The position numbers were made by a program, and so were the translations under genes. From assembly GCA_002077065.1 (NCBI GenBank), contig NAJO01000033.1, positions 62,001 through 126,000 of the forward strand: a stretch of DNA of 64,000 nt, read 5' to 3'. The notes beneath the pieces are model-generated. The model searched no databases and had not been told where the DNA came from. It worked only from the letters and a program-made list of their open reading frames with translations. Positions 11,302 through 21,800 of this stretch are shown piece after piece (within the stretch, counting starts at the first letter, position 1; each line of letters starts with the position of its first letter). The stretch comes from Cryoendolithus antarcticus (lineage: Eukaryota > Ascomycota > Dothideomycetes > Cladosporiales > Cladosporiaceae).

Positions 11302-12715
11302 ATGCCAATGCGCGCCCCTCACCCTGACGCGATCGCCGACTGCGTACTAGCTGCTTTCAACAAGCTGTCGGCGAAGTTCAAGCCCAGAGCTTTGGCGAAC
11401 GGAGGCAGAGAGTCTGTGCCTTTGGCAGGCATCGTGTTGTGTAGGAGTGAGTGTAAAGCTCGCGATGAACGGGGAGATATCAGGCTGACGAAAGAGATTG
11501 GGCAGCTTAGACGATGGAGCTACGAACAATGGCTTCGAAGCCTCGAAAGCGATCAACGGCACGAATGGGGATACGCACTACGAGGGAAGGAAGAGCTCTA
11601 GTAGCTTGACGTGCGTGAGTCTGGCGACTGGTATGAGATGTCTACCTCAAAGCAAGCTCGCGCAGGCGAAAGGGAACGTGCTGCACGATTGGCATGCGGA
11701 GATTTTGGCTATACGAGGTTTCAATAGGTGGGTCCTGGAGGAGTGTCTGGAACTGGCTAAGGCCGGGAAAGAGACGCAGAGCGGTGAGTGGGTGGCATGG
11801 CGGAGTCCAATAACCCTGCAGGCTAGGAGCGAGGATGCAAAGGACGAGCGTGTGAACGATACAAAAGCTGCTACGAACACGGACACAATGACCCCGCCCT
11901 TCACATTCTGCCCTGAGATCAGCATACATATGTACGTCTCCCAAGCGCCCTGCGGCGACGCGAGTATGGAGCTGCTCATGTCGCGCCAGCCTTCCTCTGA
12001 GCCCTGGACTCACGCCGCGCCCTCAGCGGACCCGGACGATATGCTTGGACGCGGGCACTTTGATCAGCTTGGCGTGGTCAGACGAAAGCCTTCGAGACCG
12101 GATGCGCCGGTGACAGCGAGTAAGAGCTGCTCGGATAAGCTGGCTTTTAAACAGGTCACGGGTTTGTTGTCAGGGTTGGTGGGAGGGCTTGTGGGGTCGG
12201 AGGGGAGCTATTTGGAGAGTGTGGTACTGCCGGAGAAGGAGATCGTAAGGGAGGCGGTGGAGAGGTGTTGGGGAAAGGAAGGCAGGATAAAAGACCTCGT
12301 ATGCATGGAGGAAAGACGTGGGATGCGGTACAGGCCATTCGGGGTGGAGGCTACAAGCAGGAATTTCGAGTACGCTGCACCTGACGAAGGAGCTGTTGGA
12401 AGCAATCTCTCCGCCCTCTGGACCCCGAGGAAGAGCGAGGTGTTGATCAATGGAGTGCTACAGGGGAGGAAGCAGTTTGATCCGAAAGGAGCGAGCTGTG
12501 TGTCAAGGCGGGAGATGTGGAAGCTGGCACACGAGGTGGCTGAAGCCTGCGGTGCGAGAGAGCTGTGTGAGGTGCTGCATGAGAATACTTATGGTGGCGC
12601 CAAGAGAGCAATGCGAGGTGAACGCGAAGGAGTGAAAGACGAAGTCAGAAGGAAGGCGTTGCAAGGGTGGAGATCGAATGAAGGAGACGAGGACTGGAGC
12701 TTGAATGATGCCTGA
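11302..12715 (+). CDS. tad1: tRNA-specific adenosine deaminase 1 (Tad1/ADAT1)
   Basis: Two exons, 11302-11446 and 11511-12715, 449 residues. The intron begins GTGAGT, has a CTGAC branch site and ends CTTAG; earlier AGs give in-frame stops, which fixes the acceptor. The protein has the ADAT1 landmarks: TCVSLATGMRCLP, the zinc and proton-shuttle motif HAEILA (H110, E112), PCGD with C196, and SCSDK with C255. Tad1 deaminates A37 of tRNA-Ala to inosine, using IP6 as a structural cofactor in related ADARs. It differs from ADAT2/3, which act at position 34. It starts 422 nt downstream of tef1 on the same strand. An upstream ATG at 11140 is in frame but unlikely. Confidence 0.92.
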
Positions 12716-13353
12716 GCCTTCGTTGCAGTGCGTACGAGGGGTCACCCTGCCATTACGTCCCATCCTCGATTACGCTTCCCGTGGACCGGATTTACAGCAG
12801 ACTTCGTGCTGAGGATCAGACTAGAAGCGTTGAAGGATTGAATACCGAGCTCCAAGACCTTGGCTACTGCGCAACAGCCTTCAAGGAAGTACCAAGTGGC
12901 CTTCGAGATGCCAGTCATCGAAGTGGCGGACCTTTGTTCAGATGCCACTGACGTGTACCACTAACACGTCAACGCAGCTGGGACAAAGCGGACGACCACA
13001 TGGGTTGTCCGATAAGCCATTGTTGTTTGATGACATCTGTGTCGCACGTGGCTGCTGCATGTTACACCATATTTGGTCTTTGGTGGCATGACCAATGACT
13101 TGACGAGAAGGCGTGCAGGCGGGCTTTGAGGAAGGCGTAGCTGCACTTGCTTTGTTGCATGGCTGCTGACGTCGCGGTATGTTGCGGAGGTAGGCATCAA
13201 ATGACCACGACCCGGACTTCGTACGTCCTGCGATACTGAACTTGCTCGTCTCTACAATTATCGCCCACCTCGCCCACGAGATACATAGTCCTCTGTGTGT
13301 CACCTACTCTCGATCACTACTCCAGTACCACTTCACATCGGCAACGTTTCAAG
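12716..13353. other. Intergenic region before the small secreted protein gene
   Basis: 638 nt. Minus-strand frames at 12742-12948 and 12938-13303 resemble nothing I know and lack good composition. It should contain the promoter of the secreted-protein gene. Confidence 0.45.
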
Positions 13354-14040
13354 ATGCGTTTCCCTACCGTCCTCTTCGCTGCACTGTCAGCTGTCTCTGC
13401 TGTCTCAGCCCTTCCCACCGAGCTCATCAAAACTCGCTCCAGTAGTTGTACACCTAAGCAGCGTCTCACTGGCGCCCAGCTCATCATCACCTCCTACGCC
13501 GCTACCGAACCTGGTGCCTCAGCAGCTGGCTTCCTCCAGCTCCCTCTCGAGAATGACTGCCATACCTACATGTGATTAACACATCACTTTTCTCGCTGTA
13601 GCAGCATACTAACATCAATGCCAGCAATCCTAACGGCGGCCCAGCAGTCCCCGTCGCCATCGACGCAGCCACGACCCGCGACTTCGCCACTTCATCTCGT
13701 CAAGCCTTCTCCAAAGTCACGGGCGTCTTTGACGACTACAGGAATGGCACGACCATCATCCACACGAACGTCGTGAGTTTCCACCTTCCCAATCCGATAG
13801 ATCCTCACAGCACAACTGACAGTCCAATAGACCCTAGGCGCGCTCCATGCCATCGCCGTACCCGTTACATTCTACGCCGACGTGCATCTCGAGTACAACC
13901 TCGACTCGTGCCTGATGCAGAAGATTCAGGCTTTTGCTATAATTCCGACGGTGGTGGCAGGGATCCCGAACAATCCGCCAATCATTGACCAACTGAAGGC
14001 GCTGAGACCGTTGTACAAGGGGATCCTTGGGATGAGGTGA
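13354..14040 (+). CDS. Small secreted protein of unknown function (191 aa)
   Basis: Three exons, 13354-13571, 13625-13772 and 13831-14040, joined in phase by two introns (GTGATT..CCAG with an ACTAAC branch, GTGAGT..ATAG). The first 19 residues form a signal peptide ending ALSAVSAVSA before LPTE. The mature part has three cysteines (SSCTPKQ, NDCHTY, DSCLMQ) and one likely N-glycosylation site (NGTT). I do not recognise the family. The last residues read through GILGMR to a stop that lies in a donor-like GGTGAGT, so a further exon cannot be excluded. It is tail-to-tail with the chitinase gene, 198 nt apart, and is the first of three adjacent genes with signal sequences. Confidence 0.7.
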
Positions 14041-14238
14041 GTCGTATACTGTATGATGCCCAGACGAAGAGGTGTAGTGTATCAAGGCGAATGCGAGGTA
14101 CGAGCGGCCTTTGACAACGCTTAGAGGCCTCGCTGTCCTCGTCGCAGGCCGCATGAAGCAGCAAAATTCCGCACATAACGACCGGAACGACCCTCTTGTG
14201 CGCCTTCATGCGCTTCTTTATTATCTCTGCGTAAACTT

Positions 14239-17200
14239 TTATGAAGAACACGATCCATCAAAACTCGGGCAGAACCCTCTGAAGTCGCAAAGATCCGCGA
14301 CATGGCACTTACTGCACTGGTTGTTAGAATACGCATATTCGAAAGACGAGCCCGTGATAGGTCTTTCATCCGTCCCACCACATGGCGAGTAGTCCTTCTT
14401 GGTCTTGAAAGGCTTAAGACTGATGGACCCGTCGCTCGCGCTGTAAGTCATTGAAGCCCCGTTATCGGTAATGCGAACGGAGTTGCCGTTGCCACAGTCC
14501 CAGTTGTATACTGTCTCGTCAGAAGCACCGTTGCGGTTGTTTCCCTTGTCGCAGGTCTTGACGCCGTTATCCCAGAGCTGCACCACCATATAGTCGCCGC
14601 CAATGGCGCAATTGTCCATTTGGACGTGGGCTGTGATGCAGCGTGTCGAAGGGCTTGACGGAGGCGTAGTGGGCTTCGGAGTGCAGGAGGCGAGGCTGGT
14701 GCATTCGTTGTTGTTGGAGCCGACGACGCTACAGACTTGACAGGTGTCTGTGTTCGTTGTCTGGGGAGGGCCTGTCTGCTGTCCCAGGGTAGATGTCGGT
14801 TTGGTGGTATAGGCGCAGCTGTTGGCTGTCGTGCCCGCCTCCACGACTGACTCCGCGAATGTCGAGCTATCGCACACGCAGTAGGCGGTAAGAATGTTGT
14901 CACCTGGGTCCTGATTCCGGTGAGAGCAGGAGATGTAGTTTGTGTTCGCAGCGCCGGTTGTGGTAGACGAGCCCCTGGTTGTTGCCGGTGAAGTGATAGG
15001 TCCCGTGGCAGTTGCTGATCCAGTCGCTGGAGAGTTGTCATGCATTGGGCCTTGAAACGGCCCCAGTACAAAAGGACCTGATTTGTATCCGCCCGAGCAG
15101 ACAGAGGTAGTCGTGCTTGCGGTCTCTGAGCCAGCGATGTTGCACCCTGTCGATGATTCGCAGATGGTGGTATAGCAGTCGGTTGTTAACGTTGTTGCGC
15201 TGGAAGCGGACTTCACCGAGCAGAACGTTGCGCAGTCCGTTGCCGTTGTCTTGGATGTGCAGCTCTCTGGATCATCGCCCTCCGAGCCGCCGCCACCGCC
15301 TGATGTGAACTGCGAGTCATGACAGTCCGGTCCAACGCAGATGCCATCCACACAGTCTGGTCCCGTGCATGAGTCGATGTCACAATCAGGCCCAATACCT
15401 ATTCATCGTCAGCAAAAGTCTGACTAATGATCGCGGCAAATACTGACAGCGACCGGTATCAGGATCACAGTCCGGTCCGTTACATCCAATGCTAATGCAG
15501 TCATCGCCCGTGCAGTGCCCTGTGGTCGGAGAGCATTGTTTTCCTTTGCAGCCACGCGTGGTGCAACCGTCGCCAGTACAGACGCCATCGACGCAGTGAG
15601 TGCCTGACAGAGGTCAGTGGAGATCAGATGAGCTGATTGGATAGAGCGACTTACCGATACACCCTTCCGGTATACATAGGGAGGGAAATGTGCATTTGCC
15701 TTTGGTGCAACCCGCGCCGATGCAGCCGAGAGCCACGCACAACGGCCCTGTACATTGTCCGTTGTGACAATCTGGGCCTTGACACTGACCGTCATTCGCG
15801 CTGGGCCATAGACAAGGGCCTGATTGACAGCCAGCACTGTAAGTACCTGGTCAGTACGAGGTTCAAAACATCCCGGTGATGCCACTCACCCGCAGTGTGC
15901 ATCGTCATCACCACAATATGAGGACGAAGAACAGCAGCTGCCATTTGGCCAATCGCCACAGATCTTGCCAGTGGCCGCGCTACATGTGCCGTCGGTAGTG
16001 AGGTTTGCAGCTCCTGCGACACAGTCACCGTTTTGGCAGCCGGCTCCACAGTGCGCAGCATCGCTTCCACAATACCCATTCGAAGAGCAGCAGTTCCCGT
16101 ACACAGAGCCTTTGCAGGTATTGTATTGCGCAGACTTCCCGCAGGTCCCATCTGTCGTAGGGCAGCCTGATTGACAGCCAGCACCGCAATGGGCATCGTC
16201 GCTCCCACAGTAGCCCGAGCTCGAGCAGCAGCTGCCGCCTGCAAATGAACCGCAGAAGGAATGCGCCCAGTTGACACCACAGGTTCTGCCATAAGTTAGT
16301 TGGTCGATTCGAGTTCAGCTGAGTCGGCATAGATACCCATCGGTGGTCTGCCCTCCGATCGTACAATCTCCACTTTGGCAGCCTGGCTATGTCAGCTCTG
16401 TCCGTCGCGTTACGATTCAGAATATCTTACCATTGCCGCAGTGTGCAGCGTCGCTCCCGCAGTACCCGCTGGCGCTGCAGCACGAACCTGTGGACCAGTC
16501 ACCGCATACAGTGCCACCATGCGCAGGCCCACAGCTACCATCAGTAGTGTTGGAGGGCACATCACCGCTTTAGCATGATCAGTACCGAGCTCAAGAGCTA
16601 CCTCAATTCATCCACTTACCTTCCACTCCCTGAATTGAAGTCGACGGACCAGATCATGGTCCCGCCAAAGCATTGCCCATCTGCCCACGCCTTCTTCAAC
16701 TTGATAGTGTCTGCATCGTCGTAGCCAATCCATTGATTGTCCCAGGTGATCTGCTTCATCATCGAGTCCGGAAGTAGTTTCGGCGTGAGACCTTTCTGCT
16801 TGATCAAGTTTTGTATTTCCAAAAGAGACATGACGCCGCCGTAATTTGTGCAGATACCCGGCTTGCTCGGGCCACTGAATGGGCATCCGAGTGTGTTGCA
16901 GCTAGGATTGGCGAGAGTATAGCCACGTCCATAGTATGCTAGACCAAAGTTGAGCTTGGTCGGGTTGAGCTTGTCGAACCAGAGAGGGAGAGTGTCATTG
17001 CTGATGTCTCTGATGTCGGCTTGACCGCGTACAATGGAGCCGAGTGTCTTGACATCCGTATCCCATGAGCCGTGCAAGTCGTACGCCATGAAGCCGAAGA
17101 AGTCAACGTACGGCTCCATCTCCTTGGCTGCGAAACCGCGTAGGTACCAGTAGTCTGGAGCCAAGGTAAGGCTGATGCCGTACTGGCTGCCAAAGCTGGC

Positions 17201-18388
17201 CCTCATTTCCTTCACAAGGGCCAGAAAGTTCTGAGTATCAGCTCTTTGTCCACCACGCTCGGGCGTGCCGGGATACTCCCAATCAAGATCGACACCCTGG
17301 AACTTGTACTTCTGCATGAACGATTTGAGAGACGTGATGAAGGCGGATCTTCCGGCAGACGAGGCGGTCATGTTACTCCATGCGGTTCTCGTGGTACCCG
17401 GATCAGAGAAGTCAAAGCCGCCAACGGCAATCCAAGTCTTGACGCCTTTACTTTGAAGTGCCGTGAACTGTGTGTAGAGTTCGATATCGCCCGAGTCACC
17501 AGGCACCATCTGGTAAGATGTCGCGTCGAATTTGGCGAAGGCGAAGTACAGATGCGTAAGACCATCAAGGTTGATCTGACTAGGTGATATCCGGTTGCAG
17601 AGCCGATCACGGGTGTTGGAAGCCTGGTAGTAGCCGATCGAGCGCCCATTTGTAGAGCCGCTTCCCTGCACGCACGACGGTGGTGGGATGATCTCGCAAA
17701 GTCCATAGCCTTTCTGACATGGTGCCTGACCGTTGGGATCGATGTCGCCGCAGTGCGCCTGGTCTGTGCCACACCATCCATAGTGCGAGCAGCATAGGTT
17801 CATGCCACAGCTGAGTCCTCCGTCGCTGTAGATACCACACATGGCTAGGTCACATTAGTAAGTCTCTTTCACGGGCGCCTGACATGCAGCGTACCTTTGG
17901 AGTTGCAGTTTGACGTGCAATTGCCAGCTCCGCAGTAATTCGGACCATAGCCGCAGGTACCACCAGTACTACAGCAACTATCGAGTCGTGAGCCTACTTC
18001 ACGAGCAAGATTGCGGATGAACCTACCTGCCATCAAGGCACGGGGTTTGGGGTGTGCATGGGTTGGCGTCTCGACGTGTAAGGTTCGAAGACGCCTGTTG
18101 AATGTACTGCTTGGAGATGTCGATGATGGGTACTGCCGGAGCCACTTCAGGGTTCTGCTGTGTCGGAGGGCCCAGGTTCGTGTAGTCACGACGGATGTTG
18201 TTTTGCACCTCTGTATCTAGTCAGACCATCGTACTTCATTGCATTCGGAGATTCCACTTACGCAGCGTGCTCGCCACATTATCTGCATGACTTCCTGGCT
18301 GTTTAGCTAGTGATATAACGATACCAAGGAATGCTAAGAGACAGCAGGTACTGTACAGCAAGCCTTTCGGCCACAATTTCGAAGACAT
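14239..18388 (-). CDS. Multi-module GH18 chitinase (subgroup C / killer-toxin-subunit type) with six hevein-like chitin-binding modules
   Basis: Ten exons on the minus strand: 18388-18262, 18216-18027, 17977-17895, 17844-16620, 16567-16431, 16382-16337, 16285-15890, 15836-15655, 15603-15454, 15398-14239. The lengths sum to 3696 nt, an exact 1231 residues plus stop, supporting the model. Order: N-terminal hydrophobic segment (about 9-27, signal peptide or anchor), two hevein-type (ChtBD1) Cys modules, GH18 catalytic domain about residues 200-545 with GVDLDWEYPG (catalytic Glu near 323), four more hevein modules each with an SCC...GYCG/AHCG core, a run of CxGPDC-like Cys repeats, a Ser/Thr-rich linker and a Cys-containing C-terminal domain. 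The domain set resembles fungal subgroup C chitinases related to the alpha/beta subunit of the Kluyveromyces lactis zymocin; it should cleave or bind chitin outside the cell. The first Asp of the DxxDxDxE motif is Gln (FQG), which is common in this subgroup. The last intron has a weak donor (GTCGCT). Confidence 0.85.
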
Positions 18389-19125
18389 GATTGCTGCTCA
18401 GAACGTAGAATGTGCAACCGTCAAAGCAAGAAAACTCCCTACCTCAAAGCGTCTTTTGTTTCCCATCGCACAGACGACTGCGTTTCGCACTGCCAGGTAG
18501 CACAGAGTGCTAGACCATGTTGCATTCGGCTGATGTCTCGACAGTCTGGGCATCTCGCCTACGAGCGTCGCCAGGTCGCCCGAACTGTTGGAGCAATATC
18601 TTTAAGATCAGAAACGTACCACTGTGAGTTTTAACCCTTGTCAAGCTCGGTAGGATCGCGCTTACTTGATTGCTTGTGCAGGGCTCTAGAGTAAAACCAA
18701 CAGCTCGCACGGTGCACATAACGCAGGGGCAAGACCTCGCGGCTTGGCACGCAGGCCTCTCGAGCCACATGTGTGTCAATCTTCCGGCGTTCTCGCTCCG
18801 AATGCCATGTCACTGACATCCCATTCGTGCCAATGTCGCAGGACAATATCTGCTCGTGACTCGTTGTGCCTCGGAATAGCTTTCTGTTGCATTTTGCAAT
18901 TCAGCAGCATGTAACATCACAGGGGGCGAGCACCTTGTAGCGGGGGCATTGCCTCGAGGCTGAACGAACACAATCTGTAACATGCGAGAAGAGCTTTGCC
19001 GACGGCTTGTGGCGAGACACCATGCGGTTCCGAAGACCATGCACCGTCTCCCAGTCGAGCACGTCGAGTCTCTCGCACACGGCGTCTTTGGACTGGCCTA
19101 GCACTATCCTCCTCGGTCCTTCAAA
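18389..19125. promoter_or_regulatory. Divergent upstream region (chitinase / secreted 313-aa protein)
   Basis: 737 nt between the start codons of two oppositely transcribed genes with signal sequences, so the two may share control. No convincing gene, repeat or TATA box seen. Confidence 0.5.
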
Positions 19126-20179
19126 ATGCTAGCTGTACGGCTCTCAGTGGCCCTTCTGTTCCTCTTCACCAGCACCTCACTCGCCGACCGCCCAAAATGT
19201 GGCTCTGCCAACACGAACGCGGTCGAAAGACGAGAGGTGTCAAATGCGGTGCTTGCCAACCCTCACTATGTCCACCTCCTTGACCGTAGTACGTTGGTAG
19301 CCAGGGCCCGGGACCCCATCGGAAAGTGGGTGGAGGCTTGCGATATCAAAAATCTCGGATCGTATATGGAATACCGCATCCTCGGTGGGGGTGCCAAAGC
19401 CACAACCTCACTTCTTGAGGAGACTGTCGATGCCGATGATAACAAAATCGGTAATGTTGCGTCCTGACCAGCTCGACTTGCAAGCCCGCGCTGACCTTCG
19501 AAAGACCTCTCCACAACCACAAGTAAAGTCTTCGGTAGCGCGAGAATCCGCATCGGTACTGGCGAGGTCTCTGGATGCACCGTAGTGACAGTTGTGTCGA
19601 CAAGGGCGGTATATATGGTACGTATGTCACGTTGCGCGAGGATATTTGTTCAGTTTCTGATATCTTTGTGCACAGGGTCACTTCTGGGAAAATTTGAGCA
19701 TGGAGAATGATGTCGACTTCGAGGAAAATTTCATGAACCTATTTTTTGGCGGGACACCACAAACGCAGACGACTGGTCCGGCCATCGACCCCTCGCTGTT
19801 CAATCAGGCCGGCGATCGGCCGATCGCCTTCATCATGTCGCCTCGCGCATTGGCGTACGATGAAGGGGAAGATCCAACTGCGGAAGGCACTGGTCACCCT
19901 GCAGCACAAGGCATTTTTGAGCATGCCACTCAACTCAACCAGCTGAGGACACGCCTGGAAGAGATCATTCCAGGCATCATCATTGAGGGGTACGGTTACG
20001 AGGTGACGGCAGACGGCTTCGTCCCGGGGGCGCCTTTCCGTTTGGCGCTCTTCGAGTATGATCCAAAGGCTGATGCAGTTGGACCTAATTGGCGGCTGTG
20101 GCAGGAAGACACGCTCAACCTTGGGCGCACGTTGCAGGGGTTTGGACAGCCTGCTGCGGGTAGCAGTAGTTCGTCATAG
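19126..20179 (+). CDS. Secreted protein of unknown function next to the chitinase (313 aa)
   Basis: Three exons, 19126-19450, 19505-19617 and 19676-20179. Introns GTAATG..AAAG (GCTGAC branch) and GTACGT..CACAG restore one frame: NKIDLSTTTSKVF and STRAVYMGHFWENLS. Residues 1-20 are a signal peptide (VRLSVALLFLFTSTSLA). A conserved-looking segment, GCTVVTVVSTRAVYMGHFWE, resembles a family of fungal secreted orphans that I remember beside killer-toxin-type chitinases; no enzyme domain is apparent. The C-terminal half is a mixed alpha/beta region (RLEEIIPGIIIEGYGYEV) ending in a Ser run. Divergent arrangement with the chitinase suggests joint expression, an inference. Confidence 0.7.
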
Positions 20180-20579
20180 ACGGCGGAGTGGCCGCGAGGG
20201 CTTTCTGTGTTGTAGAGCGCCTTTGTTCCGTTCTCGACTTGCATCTCCATAGTGACTTGACTCCAAGGCGTCTAGAGAGCTGTTACTCTCGCACCAGCTC
20301 GAATCATTATGTGTGACTCGTAGTATTCTGCTTGCGCCATCAGCATCGCCCAGTGTGCCGCGAATGAGTTTCTATGATTCCTTTATCTGTGCTCCGTCGA
20401 GGACACGAATCATGGAGACCAACATAGGCTGATTCTGTTCCAAGTCCCAATCTTGCTTTAGTACAAGTAATTTTGCGTCCGTACTCCACTCACGTTCCAA
20501 GCACCAAACGGTCTTGCAACAGGCGAGAACACAGGACCTTATACAATAGCCTTCACTTACCAACCCACTGTACTACATC
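20180..20579. other. Intergenic, nothing recognised
   Basis: 400 nt between two plus-strand genes; no repeat or RNA gene seen. Confidence 0.4.
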
Positions 20580-21416
20580 ATGTCGGACGCCGCCGCGCTT
20601 GAGCAACTGGGGCTGAGACTGGACGACAAGAGTAGCCTTTGCAACGCCAGTGAGAACGCTCTACCCTGCGACATCGACGCCTCTCTGTTAGGAGTTTCGG
20701 GGGTCAAGGCAGCTTTAGGTCAAATCCATCAAGCCACAGTCACAATCTCACATCACGTCCGCTCCTGGACTGAAGAAGAAGACGATGGTACTGGTCCTGA
20801 ACCCGAGGACCATAGCGATGATCCTGCCGAGCAGACCGCTGCAGGTGAACAGCGTGCAAAGACGGTGGTGGACCTCTTTCGCTTGATGTCTGACGTTGAG
20901 GAACTGGATCTCCGCTGGTATAGTCTGCGGAAACGGACACAGAGTGCTGCGGATCTACGGGAACGAGGTTGCATCGATGATGTACTGAAATCGATGCCCT
21001 TCAAGTCATTGCAAAAGCTCACGCTACGAGGAGCCTACATTGATGGCCTGAACTTAGTAGCCCTACTTGAACGCTGCACAGTCAAGCAAATCCATCTCGA
21101 GCACGTTCATCTAGCCCCCGCCTCGGTCCAACCACTACTAGACTGCCTCACCATCAAGCAGCGCGGACTCGAATCCTTCCATCTGGACGACATCTTCGCC
21201 GCAGACGCGATCATTAACTTTCGCATCGAGGGTGAAGCGAAATTGCCCATGCTTGGTGGCGCGGCTGGACCGAGTGAGGTGCAGCGGTTTGGGGATGCTG
21301 TGAGTGAGCCACTGGAGTTTGAGGCAGGGAGGAGGCGGCCAGTGGGATCGGGAGCATATAATCGGTGGATGGCAAAGGGAAGGGAACTCCATGGGCCGCC
21401 GGGGTTGTATGACTGA
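20580..21416 (+). CDS. Leucine-rich-repeat-like protein, possibly a shortened F-box/LRR gene
   Basis: Single exon, 278 residues. Residues 100-210 carry irregular LRR-type strands (VEELDLRWYSL, LQKLTLRGAYID, VKQIHLEHVHL, LESFHLDDIFA), the spacing seen in the C-terminal half of fungal F-box/LRR proteins. No F-box is visible at the N-terminus, where an acidic stretch (EEEDDGTGPEPEDHSDD) is found instead. It may be an intact LRR-only protein or a remnant of a longer F-box gene. The C-terminus ends in a basic, Gly-rich tail. No specific function can be assigned. Confidence 0.6.
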   Translation: MSDAAALEQLGLRLDDKSSLCNASENALPCDIDASLLGVSGVKAALGQIHQATVTISHHVRSWTEEEDDGTGPEPEDHSDDPAEQTAAGEQRAKTVVDLFRLMSDVEELDLRWYSLRKRTQSAADLRERGCIDDVLKSMPFKSLQKLTLRGAYIDGLNLVALLERCTVKQIHLEHVHLAPASVQPLLDCLTIKQRGLESFHLDDIFAADAIINFRIEGEAKLPMLGGAAGPSEVQRFGDAVSEPLEFEAGRRRPVGSGAYNRWMAKGRELHGPPGLYD

Positions 21417-21800
21417 GTACAGAAGCAGGCTTGAAATGCATCTACCAGTCTCTGTACATCACCGATGCCGTTTCCTGCGCGCTCATCAGTCCGCGCAAGA
21501 CGTGCAACAGAGCCCAAACACCGTCCGCTTTGCGACATCTCGAATTAATGGCGATATTAATGCCTTCATGTGGACTATTGCGTCGCGAATGAGGTGTGAA
21601 GCTCAAGATGCATAATGTGGATGGGTTATGTGAAGATATGCGAAGGTTCGTTCATAATTAAGGTTCGGGATATCGAGCCGCCACGATGACCCCTGCCTCC
21701 ACAGGACGTCACTTTGCGAAAGCGCGACAATCAACACGCGAACTGTCGAATCTTCAATTACTCCTCATTGCTATGATATACTAGGTCAACGGCCAGCAAG
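21417..21800. other. Intergenic before the ING-family gene
   Basis: 384 nt, AT-richer than its flanks near 21540-21780. Presumed promoter of the ING gene; nothing else seen. Confidence 0.4.
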
